Below, piece by piece: positions 55,162 through 63,908 of a DNA stretch of 64,000 nucleotides. Source of the stretch: Palsa-360 sp963710315. Its GTDB lineage: Bacteria > Acidobacteriota > Terriglobia > Acidiferrales > UBA7541. The stretch lies in NCBI GenBank assembly GCA_963710315.1, contig CAVPZW010000008.1:496001-560000 (forward strand). Reading direction: 5' to 3'. Below the pieces are notes generated by a model that was not told where the DNA came from, did no database searches, and was given only the letters and a program-made list of their open reading frames with translations. The position numbers were made by a program, and so were the translations under genes. The number at the start of each line of letters is the position of its first letter. Positions within the stretch are counted from its first letter, which is position 1.

Positions 55162-56322
55162 GTGAATCGCGGACCTGCCTCGCTCAGCTCCTCTGCCGCA
55201 CAAATTTTCCCGCTGCGTTCCATTCTATTTCTCTCATTTTTCGCTGCCACGATATTCTTCGTGGCGGGCTGCAAGAAAAAATCCGCGCCTGCCTCAAACG
55301 CGGCAATCCGAAATATCACGCGTGAATTTGTTTTTGCCGCTCGAAATGCAAGCGGCGGGCGCGCCGAGGTGGGCATGCGGCCTGAATTCGCCGCGCGCCA
55401 GCCGGGCAAACAGCAGACGCTCGCCGCCGATCACATTTACATCACCGTGCCGTCCGCCAAGGGGGGAGGGCCGGACCGGACCACGCACGACGCCATTGAA
55501 GCGGAACTCGCGAAGGTTGCGGAGTTTCACCACTTGCAGCGCGTTGCGCGTCCCGGGGCGCCTGGCCTGGAGCGCTTCGACTATTTGCTGAATGGGCGGC
55601 GGACGCAGTCGATCCACCTCATTACGCCGCTTGCCAAGGCGGAAGCTGCCTCTTCCGCATCTGGGCGTTCGAGGCTTGCCATTGTGATCGACGATCTTGG
55701 AAATGATCGCGCGCAGGCGGACTCTCTGTTCCTCCTCGCTTATCCGCTGACGATCTCGGTACTTCCGCACGAGGCAAACTCCGGCGAAATTGCCGAAGAG
55801 GCTCACCGGCGCGGGTATCAGGTGATGCTCCATCTGCCCATGGCTTCACAAGCAGGAAACCTGGATGAGGCAGTCGAATTGCATCCCGGCATGGGATCCG
55901 CCCAAGTGGAGAAAACGTTTGCGGCCATGCTGGACACAGTTCCTTACGCCGCGGGCGTGAATAATCATGAAGGCTCGCTGGGCACTTCCGATCAAAAACT
56001 CATGGACGAGTTGATGCCACTGCTGCGGCAGCACAATTTGTTTTTTATCGACAGCCGCACGACCGCGGCGACGGTTGCGGAAACGGCGGCTCATGCGGCT
56101 GGTGTTGCAACCACGCGGCGAAACGTTTTTCTGGACGACGAGCAATCGGCTCCGGCCGTCCGCAAACAATTTGAGCTGGCCATTCGCGATGCCCGCGAAA
56201 AAGGTTCAGCGCTGGCGATCGGGCACCCGCACCCGGCAACGCTGGAGGTTCTCGGCGAAATGTTGCCCGAGGCGGAGCGGCAGGGCGTGCGGCTGGTGTT
56301 TGCGTCGGAACTGGCGCGCTGA
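55162..56322 (+). CDS. YibQ-type divergent polysaccharide deacetylase lipoprotein
   Basis: A 386-residue protein with an N-terminal signal ending in the lipobox FFVAGC, so probably a lipoprotein, and a DUF610/YibQ deacetylase-like domain (LAIVIDDLGNDRAQADSLFL, LPHEANSGEIAEEAHRRGYQ, NNHEGSLGTSDQKLMDELMP, IGHPHPATLEVLG). It could remove acetyl groups from peptidoglycan or another envelope glycan. The GTG start at 55162 follows the S41-like gene's stop by 3 bases. Confidence 0.85.
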   Translation: MNRGPASLSSSAAQIFPLRSILFLSFFAATIFFVAGCKKKSAPASNAAIRNITREFVFAARNASGGRAEVGMRPEFAARQPGKQQTLAADHIYITVPSAKGGGPDRTTHDAIEAELAKVAEFHHLQRVARPGAPGLERFDYLLNGRRTQSIHLITPLAKAEAASSASGRSRLAIVIDDLGNDRAQADSLFLLAYPLTISVLPHEANSGEIAEEAHRRGYQVMLHLPMASQAGNLDEAVELHPGMGSAQVEKTFAAMLDTVPYAAGVNNHEGSLGTSDQKLMDELMPLLRQHNLFFIDSRTTAATVAETAAHAAGVATTRRNVFLDDEQSAPAVRKQFELAIRDAREKGSALAIGHPHPATLEVLGEMLPEAERQGVRLVFASELAR

Positions 56323-56329
56323 TTTGAGT

Positions 56330-56480
56330 AACACGGACTTCAGTCTGTGGGGGTTGCAGTTGCAGCCAATCGGCGCTCGTGACGGAAATGCAAGATCAAA
56401 AGCCACAGGCTGAAGAGCCTGTGTGAAAAACCCGTTTTGTGAATTTTATGTAGCGCCCGCCTTCAGGCGGGCACTACATA
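56330..56480. repeat. Two palindromic repeats in tandem
   Basis: An imperfect pair ACACGGACTTCAGTCTGTGG (from 56333) and CCACAGGCTGAAGAGCCTGT (from 56403) is followed by a 16-bp stem, TATGTAGcGCCCGCCT / AGGCGGGCaCTACATA (56447-56480). It lies between convergent YibQ-like and ClC genes, and probably terminates both. Confidence 0.75.
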
Positions 56481-56548
56481 AACCAATACCGAGTTCACAC
56501 TCACTCTTTGAAGCCTGTGCAACTCCAAGTTCGCTCTCAGGGAAAATC

Positions 56549-58330
56549 TCAGGACGCCTTTTGGTACGCGGCAAGGATGTCGGGCAGGGAGAGCACGCCT
56601 TCCAGCTTGCGCGATCCTGCGCGGCCTACAACCGGAAGCAGTGGGTGGCCCTGAATGAATCGCAGGGCATCATCCAGGCGCTGGTCTGGGTGAAGGATCG
56701 GCAGGCGGGCCGAGGACAGAATTTCGCGCAATTGCGTTTCCTTGGGATGCGCCAAAGCAATTGCAGGAAGATCTTTTCTGGAGATGTCCGCCCAGCGGCC
56801 GGTTGGGAAGCGCACTAGAAACACCTCTTCCGCGGAAGTTTCCGCGATCTCAAGGGCGCGTGCCAGCGTGTCGCCGGCTTGCAGCGGCGGGAAATCGGGT
56901 TTGCGTGCGGCGTCCTCGACGCGCAGGACGATTTGCTCGCGCTGTTCCTCCATCGAAGGCAGTTCCAAATTGTCCTGCTTGGCCAGAATGTCGAACAGCG
57001 CCATATCCTGATATTTGCGGGAAATTAAGTAGGCGATGGTGTTGGAGATCATGACGGGAAGAACGATGGAATAGCTGCCCGTCGTTTCGACCACCATGAA
57101 GACGGAAGTGATCGGAACACGCATGAATCCCGCGAAGAAAGTTCCCATGCCGACCAGAGCGAAGGGAGCCACCGATGCGCTGACCTGCGGGAAGAATTGA
57201 TGTTCGAGCCCGCCAATCGCTCCGCCAATCATGGCGCCGATGAATAGTGTTGGCGCGAACATTCCTCCAGGCGTGCCGCTGACAAACGACAGGCTGGTCG
57301 TCAATATTTTCGCGAATCCGAGGATGGCCAGGATTTCCCAGGTGTACTGGCTGTGCAGAGCCTGATCGATGTAGGGATAGCCCGTGCCCATGGCTTGAGG
57401 GATTCGCAATCCCACGATGCCAATCAGGAGGCCCGCAGCTGCGGGTTGCAGATAGTGCGTCCATTCAGGAAGGGCGCGCAGTTTTGGCCTGAAATACACA
57501 ATGATCCGCGTGAATACCAGGGAGAGAACCCCGCTGACGACTCCCAGCACGGCATAGGCAAGCAACTCCGCGGGATGCGCGAGCGTGTAGGCAGGGACGC
57601 GGAACATTGGCTCGCCGCCAAGGAAGGATCGCATGACCACGGCGCTGGAAACCGCGGCAAGCACGATGGCTCCGAGGGCGCTCGCGCTCCAAGTTCCGAT
57701 GACTTCCTCGATCACAAACAAAACAGCGGAAATTGGCGCGTTGAACGCCGCCGCGAGTCCCGCCGCCGCGCCCACGGGCGCGAGCAACCTTAGCTTATCC
57801 CTGGAAAGTTTCAATCGCCGGCCCAGCGCGGAAGCGATCCCAGCTCCCATTTGCAGGGAAGGATCTTCGGGGCCGAGCGATTGCCCGCTGCCAATGGCAA
57901 TCGAGCAGGTTAAAAATTTTCCGATGACGGTTCGGAAGGGGACGTATCCGTCAAACACGTAGACGGCCGCCTTGGTTTGATTCACGCCACTGCCGCGCGC
58001 TCCGCGAAAAAATTTCTGAACCAGAAATGCGACAACCAGGCCGGCTCCGGCCGGCGCGAGCAAAACACGCATGCGCGGCGGGGCAAGCGCGGAGCCGAGC
58101 AGGCCGAGGCGAACCCACTCGATGGCGATGCGGAAACAAACCACGGCCATTCCGGAAAACATTCCAATAATAATGGCCAGCAGCAGGAATAGATTGCCTT
58201 CGGAAAGCGTGAGCGATCGTGCGCGGGAACTCAGCCACTGCAGTCCAGAGTTGCTCGCGTTTCTGGAAGGGAGTTCTCCCGCAGTGGCGGGCAGCGGCGT
58301 CTCCTTGACTGGCGTGTCCCGTTCGCTCAA
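56549..58330 (-). CDS. ClC-family chloride channel/antiporter with CBS pair
   Basis: A 593-residue protein with a ClC transmembrane core and a C-terminal region resembling two CBS domains (from about 445). Helix F has GPEDPSLQMG (GxEGP motif variant, gating glutamate kept), helix D has RGSGVNQ, and helix N has GTPGGMFAP. The two loops diverge from the GSGIP/GREGP norm, so it belongs to a variant ClC branch. It overlaps the downstream TPR gene by four bases (58327-58330). Either anion channel or H+/Cl- exchanger; not distinguishable. Confidence 0.87.
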   Translation of the reverse strand: MSERDTPVKETPLPATAGELPSRNASNSGLQWLSSRARSLTLSEGNLFLLLAIIIGMFSGMAVVCFRIAIEWVRLGLLGSALAPPRMRVLLAPAGAGLVVAFLVQKFFRGARGSGVNQTKAAVYVFDGYVPFRTVIGKFLTCSIAIGSGQSLGPEDPSLQMGAGIASALGRRLKLSRDKLRLLAPVGAAAGLAAAFNAPISAVLFVIEEVIGTWSASALGAIVLAAVSSAVVMRSFLGGEPMFRVPAYTLAHPAELLAYAVLGVVSGVLSLVFTRIIVYFRPKLRALPEWTHYLQPAAAGLLIGIVGLRIPQAMGTGYPYIDQALHSQYTWEILAILGFAKILTTSLSFVSGTPGGMFAPTLFIGAMIGGAIGGLEHQFFPQVSASVAPFALVGMGTFFAGFMRVPITSVFMVVETTGSYSIVLPVMISNTIAYLISRKYQDMALFDILAKQDNLELPSMEEQREQIVLRVEDAARKPDFPPLQAGDTLARALEIAETSAEEVFLVRFPTGRWADISRKDLPAIALAHPKETQLREILSSARLPILHPDQRLDDALRFIQGHPLLPVVGRAGSRKLEGVLSLPDILAAYQKAS

Positions 58331-59484
58331 GGATTGTTGCCCTCGTGGCGCTTTTCAATTATTTGCAGAGCTTGATCCATGCTCGTTGCAGGCCCGCACA
58401 TCCGCGAGGAGGCTTCTTCAATTCGGAAAACGCTGCCCATGGCCTCGTTGCGCATTTCCTGATCCTTGCCAAGAGAAGATAGACTTATGCGCTTTTGCAA
58501 TTCTTGCGCCTCTTTGCTCAATGTCATCAATTCGGGGGCCGATCGGTCCGATGCGGAACTGCTTGCGCCGGCCCCAGTGCATTGGCGGAGCCGTTCGAGC
58601 CCCTGCTTAAAATCACGCAAGGTTCGGCTGGCCTGCTCTTCGCCGCTCAATCCTGGCATAAATGGATCGTTGCTCAAGACGTCCCGCACAAGCACGAGCG
58701 ATGCGCGAATTTCATCGGAAGGATTCTCTTGATTGGCTCTGGAAAAGTAAGTTTCCGCCTTCAAGAAGTCGCCTGCATCGAAAGCCGCTTGGCCCGCTTC
58801 GGCAACCCACTGGTCCTGCCGGGGATTGGCACGCAAGGCAGCTTCAAATTCCGAAAGGGCCTTGCCGGGATCGCCGGCCCTCAAAAAGAGACGGCCATTT
58901 TCCTCGCGCAGCGGGCCGCTTTCCGCGGGGGTGTCCACAGCCAGCCCGGCGATTTCGGCCTGCGCGTCGCTGGTCATGCGGTGAGACAGGAGAAATTCGC
59001 ACAATTCAAGGCGAACTGCCCGCCTCTGAATCGCGGGTTCCTTTTCCCAACTGCCGAAAATCGCGCCATGAAAATAGCGAATGGCCTGATCCACGTCGCC
59101 AATCTTCATGGAAACATGGGCCAGGTCGAGATTCACCTGGCCCGACCCAGGAGTACGATCCCAAAGATTTGCAAGGTACGAGCGGGCTTCCGTGAACCGC
59201 CCATCGGCCAGCAAGGCCTCGGCAAGGTGGAGTTGCACGCCGGAATTCTCGGGGCCGTAGAAAAGGGAATTGCGAAAATCCTCGAATGCACGGGCCGGTT
59301 TCCCGGCTGCAATATCCGCATTTCCCCTTTGAAGCCATTCCGCGGCAAGACCTTCCTCGCGCGAATGATAGGCGCGGGCAAGCGTGGCCGTGACGGCAAA
59401 TAACAGCGCCAGAAGAACCACGCTTAGCAGCAGCACGCGCTGTTGTACATATCGCGATACGATATGTTGGGATTCGGGGATCAC
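58327..59484 (-). CDS. Membrane-anchored TPR-repeat protein
   Basis: A 385-residue protein with one N-terminal transmembrane segment (VLLLSVVLLALLFAVTATLA) followed by helical repeats in the pattern of TPRs: AGKPARAFEDFRNSLFYGPENSG, DGRFTEARSYLANLWDRTP, and later APGDFLKAETYFSRANQE-like units. TPR proteins hold complexes together. It lies upstream of the ClC gene with an ATGA-type overlap, so the two are one unit. Partner unknown. Confidence 0.78.
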   Translation of the reverse strand: MIPESQHIVSRYVQQRVLLLSVVLLALLFAVTATLARAYHSREEGLAAEWLQRGNADIAAGKPARAFEDFRNSLFYGPENSGVQLHLAEALLADGRFTEARSYLANLWDRTPGSGQVNLDLAHVSMKIGDVDQAIRYFHGAIFGSWEKEPAIQRRAVRLELCEFLLSHRMTSDAQAEIAGLAVDTPAESGPLREENGRLFLRAGDPGKALSEFEAALRANPRQDQWVAEAGQAAFDAGDFLKAETYFSRANQENPSDEIRASLVLVRDVLSNDPFMPGLSGEEQASRTLRDFKQGLERLRQCTGAGASSSASDRSAPELMTLSKEAQELQKRISLSSLGKDQEMRNEAMGSVFRIEEASSRMCGPATSMDQALQIIEKRHEGNNP

Positions 59485-59639
59485 ATTTCAAAGATAACTC
59501 AGATGGGCTGCCGGGCATATGAATTTGTGAGGGGGGAGAGCACTCGTATGCATTACCCCACGGTGAAGGGGTTTGGAGTGGATGATGTATTACCCCGTTG
59601 GTTTAGTTTCCTTGCGCGCGACAACCCCACAGGCTGAAC

Positions 59640-59751
59640 AGGCTGCGGAAAAAGTAGCATCCGCCGCGGCGGACCTGTGCGGCTTTTGCGATTGATCGCT
59701 TTGTGGATGCGCTTAATGTTTAGAAAAGCGCACAGGCAGAGTGCCTGTGCT
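59640..59751. repeat. Palindromic repeat block with GCACAGGCA hairpin
   Basis: TCCGCCGCGGCGGA (59670-59683) is a perfect hairpin and GCACAGGCA-GAG-TGCCTGTGC (59731-59751) a 9-bp stem. AGGCTG occurs close to 59640. A 121-codon reading frame across this block is disregarded because it traverses the repeats. Confidence 0.65.
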
Positions 59752-59770
59752 ACTAAAACCATTGCGTTCA

Positions 59771-59806
59771 CAAAAAACAAAAGCCCCGGAGGGCCGGGCC
59801 CGGGGC
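59771..59806 (-). terminator. Intrinsic terminator downstream of HU
   Basis: Read on the minus strand, GCCCCGG ... CCGGGGC (59806-59783, 7-bp stem with more G-C pairing inside) is followed by TTTTGTTTTTTG (59782-59771). It ends the HU transcript, about 160 bases after the stop codon. Confidence 0.8.
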
Positions 59807-59827
59807 GGTGTTGAAGTGTAAGGACTG

Positions 59828-59944
59828 GTTCGAAGCGCGGGAGCGATGCTGGGTGCATCGGCAGGATATGCCACGTCCCGGCATCCGCCGAGGCGGAATC
59901 GGAACCACTGCGAGACACCCAGCCCGCACGTTGCTTCGAATCGT
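59828..59944 (-). ncRNA. Structured region between HU and its terminator
   Basis: GGTTCGAAGCGCGGGAGC (from 59828) and the reverse complement of CCCGCACGTTGCTTCGAATC (to 59944) form an imperfect long stem of about 30 bases, bracketing an internal hairpin near TCCGCCGAGGCGGA. Together with the terminator at 59771-59806 this gives a stable 3' RNA of about 140-190 nt. It may be a 3' UTR or an independent small RNA. It resembles no class I can name. Confidence 0.45.
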
Positions 59945-59963
59945 CTGTTTCGCCGAACGCGTC

Positions 59964-60254
59964 TTATCCGAGAACGGCGTCCTTGAGAGCCTTTGCCGCA
60001 CGGAGACGAACAACGGTCTTCGCCTTGATCTTGATTGCTTCGCCCGTCTGCGGATTGCGTCCCATGCGCGCCTTGCGATGCGCCTTTACGACGCGTCCGA
60101 TGTTGGGAATCACGAACTTGCCCGCGCCGCCCTTGGCTTCTTTCACCGCAAGCTTAAACAGTTCTTCGAAGAACTGCGCCGATACCTTCTTGGTGGTTCC
60201 TAGTTTGTCGGCGATGTGCGCGACGATCTTGGACTTGCTCAGTGGTTTTGCCAT
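59964..60254 (-). CDS. hup: HU-family DNA-binding protein
   Basis: A 96-residue HU/IHF-like protein. The arm-region FVIPNIGRVVKAHRKARMGRN is followed by NPQTGEAIKIKAKTVVRLRAAKALKDAV, matching the beta-arm and final helix of HU. It compacts and bends DNA. The start is preceded by GGAGGAGAAGGA, a very strong ribosome site, suggesting high expression. It stands alone between a divergent gene and its own terminator. Confidence 0.92.
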   Translation of the reverse strand: MAKPLSKSKIVAHIADKLGTTKKVSAQFFEELFKLAVKEAKGGAGKFVIPNIGRVVKAHRKARMGRNPQTGEAIKIKAKTVVRLRAAKALKDAVLG

Positions 60255-60466
60255 CTAGTTTCCTTCTCCTCCTCAGAATTGAGACTGCTAATGTGCAGGC
60301 ACTATTCGAAACGCGAGAGCCACGCACGGCGAGCACTATACGGGCGAAGCGAGCCCAACGCAAGAAAAAACATATAAATACCTAGATTTGGAGCGGCTTC
60401 CAGCATTGCGTCCCAGGGGATCGTGGATGTGCTATTCTTTTTGTTCCCATTTTGAGAGGAGTGTAA

Positions 60467-61177
60467 ATGTCTAACTGGAAAGAACTTGAAAAGCAATTCA
60501 CCGCCAGGCTGGCGCTGGACCGGCGTCCCGTGGCTGTCACGTTTCTTGACAAGGAGCCGTTGGGCGTTCCTAAATTTTCCGGCACGGAGCCCGCCGGATG
60601 CAGTTATTGGCGATTGGCCGCCGCAGGGCGCACGTTTTACACTGTTCCGGCGGATCATTTCAATTGTGCGGTGGGCGCATATACGCACAACATTCAGCTG
60701 CCGCCCGATCGCGTGCAGGAAACGGAAACGACTCTAGGCATGATGTTTAATCTGGGCTACGTGCGGCCCGAAGAAGTTCCTGGCATCCCGCGCCTTGACA
60801 AGGAGCCCGCTGCGGTTGCTTTCGCGCCGCTTGGTGATGCGCCCATGACGCCTAGCGTCGTGCTTTTTTCTTGCAAGGCTCCCGCTGCGATGCTGTTGAA
60901 CGAAGCTTCCATCCGCGCCGGCGCCAGCAGCACGATGCCGTTGCTTGGGCGGCCTTCGTGCATGGCGCTGCCTGCGGCGCTTGCCCACGGAACGGTTACG
61001 ACTCTGGGCTGCATTGGAAATCGCGTGTACACCAATTTGGCCGTGGACGAGATTTACATCGTGGTGCCCGGAGCGAAAATCGAAGCGGTTTCCGACGCGC
61101 TGGGAATCATCACAACGGCCAACGCCACGCTGGAAGAATATGCGCGCGGGCGGCAGGCTTCGCTGTCTACGGTGTAG
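60467..61177 (+). CDS. DUF169-family protein
   Basis: A 236-residue protein of the DUF169 family: RRPVAVTFLDKEPLGVP, GCSYWRLAAAGRTFYTVPADH, NCAVGAYTHN and the C-terminal GRPSCMALPAALAHG. Conserved cysteines hint at a metal or cofactor site, but no activity is established. The ATG has GAGAGGAGTG upstream. It is alone, divergent from HU and convergent with the dipeptidase. Confidence 0.85.
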   Translation: MSNWKELEKQFTARLALDRRPVAVTFLDKEPLGVPKFSGTEPAGCSYWRLAAAGRTFYTVPADHFNCAVGAYTHNIQLPPDRVQETETTLGMMFNLGYVRPEEVPGIPRLDKEPAAVAFAPLGDAPMTPSVVLFSCKAPAAMLLNEASIRAGASSTMPLLGRPSCMALPAALAHGTVTTLGCIGNRVYTNLAVDEIYIVVPGAKIEAVSDALGIITTANATLEEYARGRQASLSTV

Positions 61178-61183
61178 CCTTCA

Positions 61184-61255
61184 GTGGCATAGGCTTCAGC
61201 CTGTGGGATTTTGGCCTTGCAAGCACTAAAACCCACAAGCTGAAGCCTATGCCAC
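61184..61255. terminator. Palindromic repeat acting as bidirectional terminator
   Basis: GTGGCATAGGCTTCAGCCTG (from 61184) and its exact-type reverse complement ending at 61255 (24-base arms, one mismatch) face each other around a 24-base loop between convergent DUF169 and dipeptidase genes, 6 bases after the DUF169 stop. The left arm is shared, base for base over 23 positions, with 9871-9893. Confidence 0.75.
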
Positions 61256-61262
61256 ACAAATC

Positions 61263-62627
61263 TTACAAATTTCCCAGGCCTTCGTAGAATTGGGCCACTG
61301 CTTTAATCCCGCCGAAATAATTTTCCAGCGAGATGTGCTCGTCCGGCGCGTGCGCGTTTTCATCCGGCAATCCGAAGCCGAGCAGGATACACGGCACTTT
61401 GAATGTGTCGTGCATCTGCGTCACGAAGGGAATCGATCCGCCCTCGCGGATGAACACGGCGCGCTTGCCGAATCCTTTTTCCAACGCTTTGTGCGCGACC
61501 TCAAAGAACGGGTGCGTGTAGGGCGCGGCCCAGGCATTGCCCTGGCTGTGCACGTCCAGTTTGAATTTCACGGTCTTCGGGAGCAGCTTGCGGATGTGCC
61601 GCTCAACGAGGCGCGTGATTTTCTCCGCGTCTTGATTGGGCACCAGGCGCGTGGAAAATTTGGCATACGCTTTGGACGGGATGACCGTCTTCGCGCCTTC
61701 GCCCGTGTATCCGCCCCAGATTCCATTCAGCTCCAGCGTCGGGCGCGCGCCCAACTGCTCGATGATCGAAAATCCTTTTTCCCCCGTGAGTCCCGGCGCG
61801 CCCACGGTCTTCTTGAAATCGCCGGCCTTCCAGGGCAGGGCCTTAAGATTCTTGCGCTCGGCCTTCGATAATTTGGCGACGTCGTCGTAGAAACCTGGAA
61901 TTGCCACACGAGAATTCTTGTCATGCAGCTTTGCGAACAACTCGCAGAGGATGGTGATCGGGTTTGGAACCGCGCCTCCGAAAATTCCAGAATGCAGGTC
62001 TTGCGCCGGCCCCGTAATTTCGATCTGGTAGTAGTTTAGTCCGCGCAGCGCATAGGTGATGGAAGGAACGCCGGGGGCGAGCATCCCCGTGTCCGAGACG
62101 ACCAGCGCGTCGGCCTTAAGGCGCGGCTTGTTGGCATTCACGAAATCCCACAGGCTCACGCTGCCTACTTCCTCTTCGCCTTCGATCATCACTTTCAAAT
62201 TGATGGGCAGCTTTCCCGCGGTTTTCATAATGGCGTCCAGCGCGCGAATGTGGATGTGCACCTGGCCTTTGTCGTCGGCGGAGCCGCGGGCGTACAAATT
62301 TCCGTCGCGAATGGTGGGCTCAAATGCGGGAGAGGTCCACAGATTCAGCGGCTCGGCGGGCTGCACATCGTAGTGGCCGTAAAAGAGGATGGTCGGTTTT
62401 CCGGGCGCGCGCAGCGATTCGCCGTAGACCAGCGGGTGCATTTTGGTGGGCAGGATTTCGACGTTGTCTAGGCCCGCGGCGCGCAGCTTATCGGCAACCC
62501 ATTTTGCGGCGCGCTCAATGTCCGGCTTGTGCTCAGATTGCGCGCTGACGCTTGGGATGCGCAGAAATTCGTAAAGCTCGTTCAGGTGTTCGTCGCGCTT
62601 GGATTCGATGTACTCGGTCAGGTTCAT
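61263..62627 (-). CDS. M20-family dipeptidase/peptidase
   Basis: A 454-residue zinc metallopeptidase of the M20/CNDP-like group. The first metal histidine is in ILFYGHYDVQP, the bridging acid in GSADDKGQ, the catalytic glutamate in MIEGEEEVGS, and later the DLHSG and AHAPDEHI blocks supply remaining ligands. It removes residues from peptides or hydrolyses dipeptides in the cytoplasm. I start at ATG 62627 (GGAGG upstream); a longer frame to 63119 is spurious and overlaps the next gene. Confidence 0.9.
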   Translation of the reverse strand: MNLTEYIESKRDEHLNELYEFLRIPSVSAQSEHKPDIERAAKWVADKLRAAGLDNVEILPTKMHPLVYGESLRAPGKPTILFYGHYDVQPAEPLNLWTSPAFEPTIRDGNLYARGSADDKGQVHIHIRALDAIMKTAGKLPINLKVMIEGEEEVGSVSLWDFVNANKPRLKADALVVSDTGMLAPGVPSITYALRGLNYYQIEITGPAQDLHSGIFGGAVPNPITILCELFAKLHDKNSRVAIPGFYDDVAKLSKAERKNLKALPWKAGDFKKTVGAPGLTGEKGFSIIEQLGARPTLELNGIWGGYTGEGAKTVIPSKAYAKFSTRLVPNQDAEKITRLVERHIRKLLPKTVKFKLDVHSQGNAWAAPYTHPFFEVAHKALEKGFGKRAVFIREGGSIPFVTQMHDTFKVPCILLGFGLPDENAHAPDEHISLENYFGGIKAVAQFYEGLGNL

Positions 62628-62822
62628 GTGCGGCCTCCAGAGAATTGCCGGTTGCGCCGGGCGTCCCGCGAAATGATAGCGCGTAATCAATTCGGAGGCA
62701 CATGGAAACGCGCGGGCGGGCCGCCCACGCTGCGAGCCGCGCAGGGCCACGTTGCAATGCGGGAACATGGCGGCGACACTTTCGTTGACGGAGTGCGCGA
62801 AGTGCCGCAGCATGGTCTCATC

Positions 62823-63185
62823 ATGGCCGATAAGGATTTCGACAAGGTTCGCCGCAGCACCCGCGTCTTCATGCGCGTGCGGGTGGTTGTCGCTGGAAAA
62901 AACTCCGACAATCGCCGTTTTCGCGAGGCCTGCGAAACGATCGTGATCAGCGCGCACGGCGGACTGCTGTATTTGAATCAGCCGCTGGACATGGACGCCA
63001 TGCTGGTGGTCACCAATCCCTTCACGCAGGAAGAGCAGGAATCGCGCATTGTTTTTCTTGGCGAGGCTACCGAGAAAGGGCAGCGCGTGGGCGTTGAATT
63101 TCTCACTCCCGCGCCGCATTTCTGGGGAGTCGATTTCATTCCCGCCGATTGGCCCGCGCCGCAGGCCACAGTCCGCTCGAACTGA
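62823..63185 (+). CDS. PilZ-like domain protein
   Basis: A 120-residue protein. An N-terminal RRSTR resembles the RxxxR of PilZ c-di-GMP binders, followed by beta strands RVRVVVAGK and VISAHGGLLYL (in the place of the D/NxSxxG motif) and ending RVGVEFLTPAPHFWGVDF, as often seen in acidobacterial PilZ proteins. The ATG at 62823 is the only sensible start, as the upstream frame overlaps the dipeptidase. It may respond to c-di-GMP made by the large GGDEF protein. No ribosome site is clear. Confidence 0.65.
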   Translation: MADKDFDKVRRSTRVFMRVRVVVAGKNSDNRRFREACETIVISAHGGLLYLNQPLDMDAMLVVTNPFTQEEQESRIVFLGEATEKGQRVGVEFLTPAPHFWGVDFIPADWPAPQATVRSN

Positions 63186-63224
63186 ATAAACCCTGCATCG
63201 GATAGGCTTCTCCCAACATTCATC

Positions 63225-63728
63225 TTACTTTGCCGTGGATTTTTCGATTTGCTGCTGCACTTGTGTCCTGAATTCCAGCGGGTGGGCAACCATGTTGAAG
63301 ATCTCGGGTGTGCCGCCGGTTCCGTGAACAATTACCGTACCGTAGCCGAGCATTCGCCCCATCACGCTTTCCTGGACGCCAATACTCTCCACTCTCGATA
63401 GAAGTAGCTCGACCGTTCTTCGCGCGGCGAGTCCCACCTTCACAAAAACGCGCTTGTTGGTGACGGTCATTTCCGTTGCGTTTCTCATCAAGACGCCGCG
63501 CACGATAAACAGGAGCGCGATGGCAAAAAAGGCCGCTCCAAGAATCATCGTGGGTTGCTGCGCCGCGCTCCTATCGCCCGTAGCCCGCGAGGAGAGCAAA
63601 AACATTCCCAGTCCCGTCAAACCGAACAGGATGCCGAGCACAATCGGCGCGACCAGCACGATCCAATGCAGGCGCGTTTCGTAGACGATCGTCTCGCCTT
63701 CGATGAGATGCTTTTCAACGTAGCTCAT
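63225..63728 (-). CDS. Bacterial PH-domain membrane protein
   Basis: A 167-residue protein with two membrane helices (IVLVAPIVLGILFGLTGLG and LGAAFFAIALLFIVRGVLM) followed by a bPH_2 domain (EMTVTNKRVFVKVGLAARRT, LLSRVESIGVQESVMGRML, GTVIVHGTGG). Such YdbT-like proteins are common and their role is unknown. It is convergent with the PilZ-like gene, 40 bases away. Confidence 0.83.
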   Translation of the reverse strand: MSYVEKHLIEGETIVYETRLHWIVLVAPIVLGILFGLTGLGMFLLSSRATGDRSAAQQPTMILGAAFFAIALLFIVRGVLMRNATEMTVTNKRVFVKVGLAARRTVELLLSRVESIGVQESVMGRMLGYGTVIVHGTGGTPEIFNMVAHPLEFRTQVQQQIEKSTAK

Positions 63729-63908
63729 GGCGCTCCTTGACGGATTCCCGATTCCACATTAGTACCACATGCGGCGCTGCCAATGCTGCGCCAGCAAAAT
63801 AGTTCGGCCCGGAGCAAGGGACTTGATTTCAGTTACAATGCCCCATCGGCGAGCCGAGCGGCATCAATTGTTACAGAAATCGCAATGAAAACGGAAAGGA
63901 AACCGAGT

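Noticed and set aside
59553..59918. A 121-codon minus-strand frame between the TPR and HU genes
   Set aside because: It runs through palindromic repeats, the HU terminator and the structured region, and has no motif or ribosome site.
59820..59950. Possible tRNA near the GGTTCGAA string downstream of HU
   Set aside because: The GGTTCGAA is part of an inverted-repeat stem; no acceptor stem, anticodon loop or CCA arrangement can be drawn.
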